A DNA stretch of 64,000 nucleotides from positions 1 to 64,000 of the forward strand of contig SXOX01000334.1 of the NCBI GenBank assembly GCA_005776585.1. Direction: 5' to 3'. Below the pieces are notes generated by a model. The model was not told the origin of the DNA. It saw only the letters and a list, made by a program, of their open reading frames with translations, and did not search any database. The position numbers were made by a program, and so were the translations under genes. This DNA is from Pseudomonadota bacterium. Lineage in GTDB: Bacteria > Myxococcota_A > UBA9042 > GCA-2863065. Below, in pieces: positions 43,789 through 51,796 of this stretch (its first letter is position 1; each line of letters starts with the position of its first letter).

Positions 43789-45534
43789 ATGGCTGAACTC
43801 ACCCCCAAACCCGAAGCGACGACCGCCTCCAAGGGCGCCAACACTGACGCCGCCACGCCCAAGGGCGGAGCCCGGTCCAACCTGGCTGGCATGTCCTATG
43901 CGGACGGCGCTGCGGCACTGTCTCCGCGAGTGCAGACCAAGGAAGACCCAGCGGCGACGCCGGCGCCCACCGCGGGCGCGGACGGCAAGACGGCCGGGGC
44001 TCCCGGTCCCGACGCCAAGACCGATCCCAAGAAGGAAGCGGCCATCAAGGCCAAGTACGAGTCGCTGCTCGGAAGCTTCCTCGGGGACAAGCTGTATCAG
44101 CTCGTCAAGGACAACCTCTCGGCGGACAAGCTCTCGGGCTACGCCAACCAAGGCCTCGACGCGGGCATCAAGTCGCTCGGCGGACTGCTCAAGCCCATCG
44201 AGGGCTCGACCGTACTGGACGAGGCCAGCGAGGTTGCCGCGGTCAACGCCTTCGCCAAGGCCGTCGGTGAGTGGGCCAAGCCCGTCGCCGAAGGGTGGCT
44301 CAAGGGGGCTGACGGCCAGGCGCTCATGAAGAACGTCGCGGGCTGGCTCGAGGGCAACCCGTGGGCGCTAGTCGCCGGCGCGCTGGTCGCCGCCGTCGGA
44401 GCCGTGGCCGCCAACGTCGACATCCCCAACATCGAGCAGAAGATCGGCCTCGGAAAGGGTCTCAAGCTCAAGGCCGGCATCGATCTCGGCAAGATCCAGA
44501 ACCTCTGCGTCCAGGGAGCGTCGCTCGGCATCGAGTACAAGAAGAACGACTTCGCCGCCTCGCTCAGCTACAAGTTCAAGAACGGCGAGGATGGCAAGGC
44601 CGACGTGCACACGATCGGTGCCAAGATCGGCACCGATACGAAGTACCTCGAGGGCACGGCCGCCGTCGGTACCGATGGCTCGCTCAAGGTGAATGCGGGC
44701 GGCAAGTACAAAGAGGGCAACGTCACTGCCTCGGGCGGCGCCACCCACGACAAGGCGGCCGATGGAGCGACCAAGACGACGGCCAACGTGGACGTCACGG
44801 TCGGGACCGAGAAGAAGAACGTGTCCGGTAGCGCCAAATACGATTCGTCTACGGGCGAGGTCGCGCTCGCGGCAGGCACCATGCAGCAGTTCGGTGCGTG
44901 GGACATGGCCGCCAAGGCGAGCGTCAAGACGGGCGGTGCCGACGGCACCTCGGCGATGGGCTCCATGTCGTTCCAGCACGGCAAGGACTTCCGCGCCCAG
45001 CTCGAGGCCGACATCAGCCAGGTCCGCGGGACGAACCTCACGGCGTCAGCGGAGTACAAGAAGGGCAACGTGACCGCCGCAGGGTCCACGACCTTCAGCC
45101 TGACGGACACGCAGTTCCGGTCGCTCTCGCTCAGTCTCGGCTATCGGGACCCCAAGGAGTTCCAGGCCTACCTCCTGGAGTTCAAGCGGAGCTACAACGG
45201 CAAGGTCCCCGAAGACCGCCTCCACCTGATGATCGAAGAGCACGTCAACCAGTGGATGTTCCGTGTCCAGAACACGACGTCCCTCGTCGATGGTCGCTTC
45301 AACTCGAACGTCACGCAGGGTCAGGTCGGCTACCAGGTCAACAAGGATCTCGTGCTGTTTGGCGGGGCCAAGTACGGCTATGAGAGCGATCGCGGACCAG
45401 GCAACATGGGCGCGATGGACCGCGGCGCGTGGCTCAGCGTCGGCGCGCAGGTCAAGGGCGTACCGTTGCAGTTCAGCTATCGTCCAGAGGACCGCGCGAT
45501 GACGATCGGCATCACCATTCCGTTCGGTCGCTAA
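43789..45534 (+). CDS. Beta-rich protein with disordered N-terminus, no signal peptide, unknown function
   Basis: 581 aa, unrecognised. Residues 1-85 are Ala/Pro/Thr/Gly-rich and probably disordered, with a short ordered-looking motif MSYADGAAALSP. A helical region follows (about 85-205), ending in a hydrophobic helix (WALVAGALVAAVGAVAANV). From about 215 to the end the chain alternates polar and hydrophobic residues in repeated strands (GIEYKKNDFAASLSYKF, SLKVNAGGKYKEGNVTASGG, LTASAEYKKGNVTAAGSTTFSL), as in an outer-membrane beta-barrel, finishing with MTIGITIPFGR. There is no N-terminal signal peptide, so ordinary Sec export is not expected. It has its own promoter. A pore-former or a cargo of a specialised secretion or injection system are possibilities only. 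Confidence 0.7.
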   Translation: MAELTPKPEATTASKGANTDAATPKGGARSNLAGMSYADGAAALSPRVQTKEDPAATPAPTAGADGKTAGAPGPDAKTDPKKEAAIKAKYESLLGSFLGDKLYQLVKDNLSADKLSGYANQGLDAGIKSLGGLLKPIEGSTVLDEASEVAAVNAFAKAVGEWAKPVAEGWLKGADGQALMKNVAGWLEGNPWALVAGALVAAVGAVAANVDIPNIEQKIGLGKGLKLKAGIDLGKIQNLCVQGASLGIEYKKNDFAASLSYKFKNGEDGKADVHTIGAKIGTDTKYLEGTAAVGTDGSLKVNAGGKYKEGNVTASGGATHDKAADGATKTTANVDVTVGTEKKNVSGSAKYDSSTGEVALAAGTMQQFGAWDMAAKASVKTGGADGTSAMGSMSFQHGKDFRAQLEADISQVRGTNLTASAEYKKGNVTAAGSTTFSLTDTQFRSLSLSLGYRDPKEFQAYLLEFKRSYNGKVPEDRLHLMIEEHVNQWMFRVQNTTSLVDGRFNSNVTQGQVGYQVNKDLVLFGGAKYGYESDRGPGNMGAMDRGAWLSVGAQVKGVPLQFSYRPEDRAMTIGITIPFGR

Positions 45535-45614
45535 CTTCGCTCTGGCCGTAACCGCAATGGCGAGCCCACCGTAGAGGGGTTTGCAGCCAACGCAGGCCGC
45601 CAGAATGGAACTCG

Positions 45615-46514
45615 ATGAGTCAGAATCTTCCCGCCGTTCATCACTCGCTCGATCAGTACATGCTCGAGGTCGGGCGTGTGCCGCTCCTGACGCGTCAGGA
45701 GGAGCTCGAGCTCGCCTACAAGCTCAAGCACGACAAGGACGTCGCCGCGGCCAAGAAGCTCGTCGCGTCCAACCTGCGCTTCGTCGTCAAGGTCGCGTTC
45801 GAATACAAGAACTACAACATCCGCATGACCGACCTCATCCAAGAGGGCAATATCGGGCTCATGCACGCGGTCTCGAAGTACGACCCGGATCGCGGCTACC
45901 GACTCATTTCGTACGCAGTTTGGTGGATCAAGGCCTACATTCAGAACTACATCATCAAGAACTGGAGCATGGTTCCGGTCAGCGCGCGCCGCAAGCAGCT
46001 CTTCGGGCGGCTACGTGGCCTCCCGAGCGGCGAGCTCGAGATTGAGCCCTCGCGCGAGATCGAAGGACTCGAGGCGGACGCCGCGGTCGAAGGGGAGGGC
46101 GCTCAGTACCTCATTCCGGCCGGACAGGCGGATGAACCGACCGTGGGGGTCACCCGCGACGAGCTCATGATGGCGCAGCGGGACTTCTCGCTCGACGCCA
46201 CGCTGTCCGAGGAGACAGGCACGACCTACCTCGCGCGGCTCCCGTCGACCCAGGCCAGCGCCGAGGAGGATCTCGGGAGCGCGCAGGTGCGCACGCAGGT
46301 CAGTCAGGCCCTCGAGAAGGTGCTCGTGGACCTGGACGACCGGGGTCGGTACATCTTGGAACATCGGCTTCTGGCAGACGAGCCCATCAGCCTCCAGGAG
46401 ATCGGCGAGAAGTTCGACGTCAGCCGCGAGCGCGCGCGCCAGTTGGAGGCGCGCGTCAAAGACAAGCTCAAGAAGGCCCTCGCGCACCTCGGTGCCGCCG
46501 AGATCGTCAACTGA
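45615..46514 (+). CDS. rpoH: RNA polymerase sigma-32 (heat-shock) factor RpoH
   Basis: 299 aa. Region 2 (LVASNLRFVVKVAFEYKNYNIRMTDLIQEGNIGLMHAVSKYDPDRGYRLISYAVWWIKAYIQNYI) is full length, and ARRKQLFGRLR corresponds to the RpoH box. Region 4 (ISLQEIGEKFDVSRERARQLEARVKDKLKKAL) ends the protein. The RpoH box separates it from RpoD-type factors. It directs transcription of heat-shock genes. No housekeeping promoter is convincing in the 80-bp upstream gap. Confidence 0.93.
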   Translation: MSQNLPAVHHSLDQYMLEVGRVPLLTRQEELELAYKLKHDKDVAAAKKLVASNLRFVVKVAFEYKNYNIRMTDLIQEGNIGLMHAVSKYDPDRGYRLISYAVWWIKAYIQNYIIKNWSMVPVSARRKQLFGRLRGLPSGELEIEPSREIEGLEADAAVEGEGAQYLIPAGQADEPTVGVTRDELMMAQRDFSLDATLSEETGTTYLARLPSTQASAEEDLGSAQVRTQVSQALEKVLVDLDDRGRYILEHRLLADEPISLQEIGEKFDVSRERARQLEARVKDKLKKALAHLGAAEIVN

Positions 46515-46547
46515 CCTCGGCGCGCGCAATGGTCGCTGATTGCCCAG

Positions 46548-48056
46548 CTAGCGGCTGGGCTTGACGATCGGGCGGGGTCGCGTTCCCGGGCGGCTCGGCT
46601 CCGGACGCTCGCCCAGCTTGACCGCCTCTGAAACGACGTCCTCCAAACAGCCGACACGCCGCTCCGCCGCAGGGGCCAGCAGGCAGGTCTTCACGCGGCC
46701 CGGAAAGCTCGAGATGCTCCCGCGACTGCCGAGGCTCAAGGTCCAGGTGTCGTAGGCGCCCGTGCCGCCAATGCCCGGCGGCCGGCTCCCCTCGGGCAAG
46801 CGCGCCGCGATCACCTCCTCCACCGCCAGCGTGACCATGGCCCATGTAGCCTCGAAGCGCTGCGCGTCGCGGCCGGTGAGCTCCGCGGCGCGCGGCCGGA
46901 TCGTGGACTCGAGGCGCTCGAGCGCAGCCGGTGTCGTCACCGGCGGGAGCTGGAGGCTGTCCGTCCATTGACGCACGGCGTCTCCTCGCTGCGCTTCGGC
47001 CAGCAGGTGCAGCTCGCCCGGCGTGGGCCTCACGCCGCCGCCGCCTCCTCCGCCGTCGGCGATTCGCAGGTACTTCGACAGGCTCGTCCAAAGGCGTCCC
47101 GCCCAGCTCGCGGACACCGCGGCTGGACTCAGGCCCAGCCGATCGTCGATGCGCGCCGAGACGGCCTCACGCACCTTCTTCCACGAGTCGTGCAGGCGCT
47201 CTGGCGGCGTCTCGCCCTGACCGCGTCCGAGCTGCAGCAGCCACGTGGTCGGCGCCGCAGCCGCGGTGTTGACGTCGTCTCGTCCAAGGATGATGGCCAC
47301 GGCCGTCAGCAGCGTGCCTTCGGGCACGCGCGGGCGCTCGAGCGCCAGTGCAAAGCCGACGCGCAGGCCGAGCCACGCCAACGCCCGACTCTCGGCCTGC
47401 CCCGTGGTCTTGCGGTCCAGGACCTCCACCCAGCGACGCAGCTGCAACGCCGGGATGACCCACTCGCGAGAGAAGCGCCAGGCAACCTCGCGGCCGAGCC
47501 AGTCGCGCGCGGCCTGGACGAGGGCGCGAATCTCCGGCTCCGGATCGGCCGCCATGGGCGCGAGGCTGGAATCGAGCGCGCGTCGCGCGTCGTCGAGGGA
47601 GGCGCGCGGCGCGTCTTCCATGAGCAGCGGTGCCAGGAGCTCCAGGTCGCGTGGCAGGCCGCTCGTCCCGCCAGAACGCGGACGCGAGCTGCCGGACGAC
47701 TCGGCACGGATGTCCACGACCAGGCTCCCGAGCGCGCGCTCGCGTCCAGTCAGATCGACGCACGCCTCGTCCACGATGTGCGCAAACAGGAACCAGAGCA
47801 GGCGCGCCTCGATGAGCCGCCGCTTGGCCAGGGTCAGCCCGTCACCCTCGACGCGCAGCAGCCGCTTGGACTCCCAAACGACGTCTGCGAGCGACAGGCG
47901 GTCGTTCCACAGACGGTCCAACGACTCCGTCGGCGCCTCCGCTCCCGACGGGTCGGTCACCTCCGGACGCATCGGCTCGCAGCCACTCAGCGCTGCCATG
48001 GCGAGGCTCACACACGCCGCACCCAGGCATCGACGGTGACAGGCTTCTGGCCTCAA
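46548..48056 (-). CDS. Lipoprotein of unknown function
   Basis: 502 aa. An N-terminal signal ends in the lipobox ALSGC; the remainder is helical and rich in Arg and Trp, with a glycine run (GGGGGG) near 345. I do not recognise a family. The start is taken as TTG overlapping the upstream stop by 4 bp (TTGA) with GAGG about 4 nt before it; a GTG six codons earlier is the alternative. It is the last gene of a unit with another lipoprotein and an outer-membrane protein, so an envelope role is likely. Confidence 0.65.
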   Translation of the reverse strand: MRPEACHRRCLGAACVSLAMAALSGCEPMRPEVTDPSGAEAPTESLDRLWNDRLSLADVVWESKRLLRVEGDGLTLAKRRLIEARLLWFLFAHIVDEACVDLTGRERALGSLVVDIRAESSGSSRPRSGGTSGLPRDLELLAPLLMEDAPRASLDDARRALDSSLAPMAADPEPEIRALVQAARDWLGREVAWRFSREWVIPALQLRRWVEVLDRKTTGQAESRALAWLGLRVGFALALERPRVPEGTLLTAVAIILGRDDVNTAAAAPTTWLLQLGRGQGETPPERLHDSWKKVREAVSARIDDRLGLSPAAVSASWAGRLWTSLSKYLRIADGGGGGGGVRPTPGELHLLAEAQRGDAVRQWTDSLQLPPVTTPAALERLESTIRPRAAELTGRDAQRFEATWAMVTLAVEEVIAARLPEGSRPPGIGGTGAYDTWTLSLGSRGSISSFPGRVKTCLLAPAAERRVGCLEDVVSEAVKLGERPEPSRPGTRPRPIVKPSR

Positions 48057-48673
48057 TCGTCCTCGCGGACCCACGTCGCTTCGAAGCTGGCTCCCGCCTT
48101 CAGGTTCACGATGAGCGCCGCGGCGACCTTGGCGACGTCCGCGGCCGGGTCAAGATCCACCCCTTCGAGCAGCGTAGTCGGCAGCTTGAGCTTGCCCGTG
48201 ACCGTAATCAGAGGGAGGTGGTCGCGATCCACCGGCAGGTCCGCAGGCGAGGCCACGCGGATCCCCTCTGGCGGAGCGGCCGCGACGTGAAAGTGCTTTC
48301 CGTCGAGTGATCCCGAGACGTCGATGGAGTGTACGACCGCGGAGAGCTTGGCATACGCGGCGTGATCGAGCTCGGCGGGGCCGAAACGCGACTGAACGTA
48401 GCCCGTCAGTGGCGTAAACTCGGCGCCGACAACGACTCCGGCGACCACGTGTTCGATGCCGCCATCCTTGCGGACGCGGTCGCCCTCGATTTCGATACCG
48501 CGCAGGCGCACGACGACCTCCGTCGCGATGGCCTCCTTGCCGCCTGTCGAGAAGCGATCGCGCAGGAGCTCCACGCCGATCTGGCCCTCGAGTGAGCCAA
48601 AGCCACGACCGTCCGTCGCCGCGCAACCCATGGCCGCGACCGACAACAAGAGAGCGAGCCATTGTCCCATCAT
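48053..48673 (-). CDS. Putative lipoprotein, beta-rich
   Basis: 206 aa. The signal MMGQWLALLLSVAAMGC has a lipobox AMGC (Cys17). The mature part alternates beta strands (EVVVRLRGIEIEGDRV, VVVGAEFTPLTGYV, LPLITVTGKLKL) without a known motif. Start overlaps the outer-membrane protein stop (ATGA) and the stop overlaps the following TTG. The three-gene order suggests that the two lipoproteins act with the outer-membrane protein. Confidence 0.7.
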   Translation of the reverse strand: MMGQWLALLLSVAAMGCAATDGRGFGSLEGQIGVELLRDRFSTGGKEAIATEVVVRLRGIEIEGDRVRKDGGIEHVVAGVVVGAEFTPLTGYVQSRFGPAELDHAAYAKLSAVVHSIDVSGSLDGKHFHVAAAPPEGIRVASPADLPVDRDHLPLITVTGKLKLPTTLLEGVDLDPAADVAKVAAALIVNLKAGASFEATWVREDD

Positions 48674-49845
48674 CGTGCCCCCCGCACTGCGCCGAGTCCC
48701 ATCGTCGGTCCCATCGTGGTCCCCGCCTCCAGGTGCAACAGGACGCCGTAGTGCGTCTCCGCGTTGGGACCGCCAACATCCATGTACCCAGACACGCGAA
48801 TCCGCCCCCACGGCAGCGGCCGCCATCCCACCTGCAGCGTGGGACGCTGGCGGAGCTCCCGGTCCGCGGCGTCGAGATCGTCGCCCTCGACGCCGGTCGT
48901 GAGCTCGTACCGCGCCCCGACGCTCCACTGGGGCGTGACGTGCAGGCCGAGCTCCAGCCAGCCGCCGGCGTCCTGGAGCACCGAGCCCGGAACCTGACGG
49001 CGGCGAATGAACCACTCCGTCTCGAGCGCCAGCTTGAAGCCGTCGACGTTCTTGAGCGCGTGCTCGACGAAGGCGCCGACCGCGTAGATGTCGGTGCCGC
49101 TCTTGCGACCGTGCGCGTTCGGGCCCAGCACGGCGTCGAAGCCAAAGCCGAGGTGCGTGCGCTTGCCGTCGCCCAGGTCGAAGCCCATCTTGAATCCGAG
49201 CTGGTAGGCGAAGTCGCGGGGATGCTGAATCTCGATGTCCTCGTTGCCATAGAAGCTGCGTGCGCCGGGGCCGGTCGCCGCCATCGCCGCGCCGTAGAGG
49301 TCGAAGCGGAAGGGCACGGGCACCGACCAGCGCAGCTCGGCGCCGAGGTTGAGGTGGCCGCGCGGGCCGAACATCTTGCCGAGCGCGAGCGGCTGTTCGA
49401 CGAACTCCTGCGCGCCCGGCCGTCGCGCGTTGGCGTAGCCGACCCGGCTCCGAAAGCGACCGGCTCGGACGTGGATGCGGCCCGGAAGAGACAGCGTCTC
49501 GGCCGAGGCTTCGTTGAGAAAGAAGCCGCTCTCGGCCACGCTCAGGTCTACCGACAGCCGCGCGAACGCCCCCAGATCGCGGTCGAGCGCGACCTCCAGC
49601 TGCTGGAACCCGAAGCCGTTGCGCGCCAGGTCGAACTGGCCAGTTGGCAAGGGGGTGCCATTGAAGACCCCCATGACGCCAAAGTGCGTCAGCAACGTGA
49701 GATCGGGCAGCCATGCGACCGCCTTCGAGATCGGCGCGGGCTTGGGATCGTTGGCTTCGGGTGGTGTCTCCGCCCAGGCCGCAGGCGCCAGGAGCGCCAG
49801 GACCGCGAGACAGGGAAGCAGTAGCGAGCGGGCCGGTCGACTCAT
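48670..49845 (-). CDS. Outer-membrane beta-barrel (porin-like) protein
   Basis: 391 aa. A Sec signal peptide (about 1-25, ending AAWA) is followed by amphipathic beta strands with aromatic girdle residues throughout (FQQLEVALDRDL, GRIHVRAGRFRSRVGYANA, FRFDLYGAAMAAT, WLELGLHVTPQWSVGARYEL, THYGVLLHLEAGTTM), as in general porin-like barrels. GRFRSRVGYANARRPGAQEF resembles the region conserved in phosphate- or zinc-related porins, but specificity cannot be told. The start has GGAGAGG upstream. First gene of the unit with two lipoproteins, divergent from the DUF2330 gene. Confidence 0.75.
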   Translation of the reverse strand: MSRPARSLLLPCLAVLALLAPAAWAETPPEANDPKPAPISKAVAWLPDLTLLTHFGVMGVFNGTPLPTGQFDLARNGFGFQQLEVALDRDLGAFARLSVDLSVAESGFFLNEASAETLSLPGRIHVRAGRFRSRVGYANARRPGAQEFVEQPLALGKMFGPRGHLNLGAELRWSVPVPFRFDLYGAAMAATGPGARSFYGNEDIEIQHPRDFAYQLGFKMGFDLGDGKRTHLGFGFDAVLGPNAHGRKSGTDIYAVGAFVEHALKNVDGFKLALETEWFIRRRQVPGSVLQDAGGWLELGLHVTPQWSVGARYELTTGVEGDDLDAADRELRQRPTLQVGWRPLPWGRIRVSGYMDVGGPNAETHYGVLLHLEAGTTMGPTMGLGAVRGAR

Positions 49846-49993
49846 GGGTGATGCCTCTCCGCACCTCCGTGCGCGCCTGCTACTAGAACGCGGGTGGCGG
49901 GATGTCAACGGGCGGGCCGGCGCCGTTTTCGTTCTTGTCGGCCGGGTCAAGCGGGGCTAAGCTACGAAGTCGGCGGTTCCTGGGAGTAGTCAT

Positions 49994-51796
49994 ATGTCCT
50001 CTTTGTCGTGGGTTCGAGCGGCTGCGGCTGTGCTTGCGCTCGTCTCGGCCGCGCCGCGCTCTGCGCAGGCCTGCGGCGGGTTCTTCTGTAGCAACGTCCC
50101 GGTCGATCAGACCGGCGAGCGCGTCCTCTTCGCGGTCGACAAGGCGTCTGTCACGGCACACATTCAAATTCTCTACACCGGTGAGGCCGAGAAGTTCGCG
50201 TGGGTCCTGCCCTTGCCAACGGAGCCGACCGACATCGGCGTCGGAACGGATCTCGTGTTTCGCAAGCTCGAGCAGGCGACCGATCCCCAGTTCCAGCTCA
50301 ACTGGGCCAACACGCCGAACTGCTATCCGCCGTACTGGGGCTTCGCCGAGGACGCGGCCGCAGGCGGCGGACCACCCAACGCCGGCGGGCCCAAGTCGGG
50401 CGGCGTTGAGATCCTGCTCCAGAAGGAGGTCGGACCCTTCGACGCGACGGTGCTCAAGGGGACCACGGCCGACTCGGGTGAGGCGGTCTTCGAGTGGCTC
50501 AACAAGAACGGCTACGTGCAGCCGCCGCAGTCCAAGGACCTCGTCAATACCTACGTCGCCGAGAATCACGTGTTCGTGGCCGTCAAGCTCCAGAAGGACC
50601 AGAAGGTCGGCGACATCCAGCCGCTGGTCCTCAAGTTCCCGTTTCCCGGCAGTTGCGTGCCACTGCGGCTCACCAGCATCGCGGCCACGCAGGACATGGA
50701 CGTGTGGGTCTACATGCTCGGCCAACACCGCGCCGTGCCCATGAACTTCTTCCATGTGGAGATCAATGAGGCCAAGCTCTCGTGGCTCACCGTGGGCTAT
50801 CAGGGGCGCCCGACCAACTACAAGGAGATCGCGACCGATGCGGTAGACCTCGCGAGCGGGCGCGGCTTCCTAACCGAGTACGCGGGCGACACCATCGGCA
50901 TGCCCGAGGCGATCTGGACCGAGGGGATCTACAACTTGGAGCTGTTCGCCCAGAAGAAGACGCCGTGGGACTTCTACGCCGAGATGATGAACCAGGGCAT
51001 GACGCAGCTCAACTCCGTGCAGCTCCAGAACGTCATCCGCGCGCACATCCCCATGCCCAAGTCGGTCAAGGACAAGGGCATCAGCGAGCAGCAGTTCTAC
51101 TCGAGCCTCCAGACCTATAAGACCGAACTCGCGGGGCAGCCGTTCGACCCGATCGCCTTCGTCAAGGACCTGGAGACCAAGTTCTTCGCGCCGCTGAAGG
51201 AGGCCAGCAAGCTGTTTGCCAGCCACCGGATGTTGACGCGCATGTACACGATCATCAGCCCGTCGGAGATGGCGCGGGACCCCATCTTCCTCTTCAACCC
51301 GGATCTGCCGAACGTCTCCAATCTCCATAAGGCCGTTGGCAAGGCCATCTGCGCGGAGGGCAAGACGCAGCCAGACAAGGTTGAGATTACGCTCGGCGAC
51401 GGCACGAAGCTCGTCTACAAGGGGCCTTTCCAGGGCTGGAATGGCATCGACAGCAAGCCGCCGGTGGCGGAGAACGACGCGCAGCTCGGCGGCGCGGCCA
51501 AGACCGTCGCGGTGATGGACACCCAGGGTGACCCCGAGATCATCGCGGCGGGGCCCAACATCGCCGCAGAGAAGGCCAAGGTCCAAGAGGCCGAGAAGCT
51601 CCTGGCGCAGATCACGATCGCGACGCTCATCGTCAACCACAACGCCAGCCCCGGCGTGACCGCGCCGACCAAGTCCGCCACCAGCGGAACCGGCTCGGGC
51701 TGCCAGAGCGGCCGCACGATGGGCTTTGGCGGCGTGGCCACGCTGCTCCTCGTCGGCTTTGGCGCGATGGCTCTGCGTCGCCGGCTCAGCCGCTAG
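49994..51796 (+). CDS. DUF2330-family protein with MYXO-CTERM-like tail
   Basis: 600 aa. A signal peptide (1-26) leads to the DUF2330 start CGGFFC (27-32) with DQTGERVLF and FAWVLPLPTEP, typical of this uncharacterised family, which is common in Myxococcota and some Actinobacteria. The C-terminus is a sorting tail: GSGCQSG with Cys570, a hydrophobic segment and RRRLSR. The protein is therefore predicted to be exported and processed at the cell surface. GGGAG precedes the ATG. Weak promoter hexamers TTGTCG (49935) and TAAGCT (49958) at 17 bp are visible. It ends directly against the convergent TPR gene with no spacer. Confidence 0.88.
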   Translation: MSSLSWVRAAAAVLALVSAAPRSAQACGGFFCSNVPVDQTGERVLFAVDKASVTAHIQILYTGEAEKFAWVLPLPTEPTDIGVGTDLVFRKLEQATDPQFQLNWANTPNCYPPYWGFAEDAAAGGGPPNAGGPKSGGVEILLQKEVGPFDATVLKGTTADSGEAVFEWLNKNGYVQPPQSKDLVNTYVAENHVFVAVKLQKDQKVGDIQPLVLKFPFPGSCVPLRLTSIAATQDMDVWVYMLGQHRAVPMNFFHVEINEAKLSWLTVGYQGRPTNYKEIATDAVDLASGRGFLTEYAGDTIGMPEAIWTEGIYNLELFAQKKTPWDFYAEMMNQGMTQLNSVQLQNVIRAHIPMPKSVKDKGISEQQFYSSLQTYKTELAGQPFDPIAFVKDLETKFFAPLKEASKLFASHRMLTRMYTIISPSEMARDPIFLFNPDLPNVSNLHKAVGKAICAEGKTQPDKVEITLGDGTKLVYKGPFQGWNGIDSKPPVAENDAQLGGAAKTVAVMDTQGDPEIIAAGPNIAAEKAKVQEAEKLLAQITIATLIVNHNASPGVTAPTKSATSGTGSGCQSGRTMGFGGVATLLLVGFGAMALRRRLSR

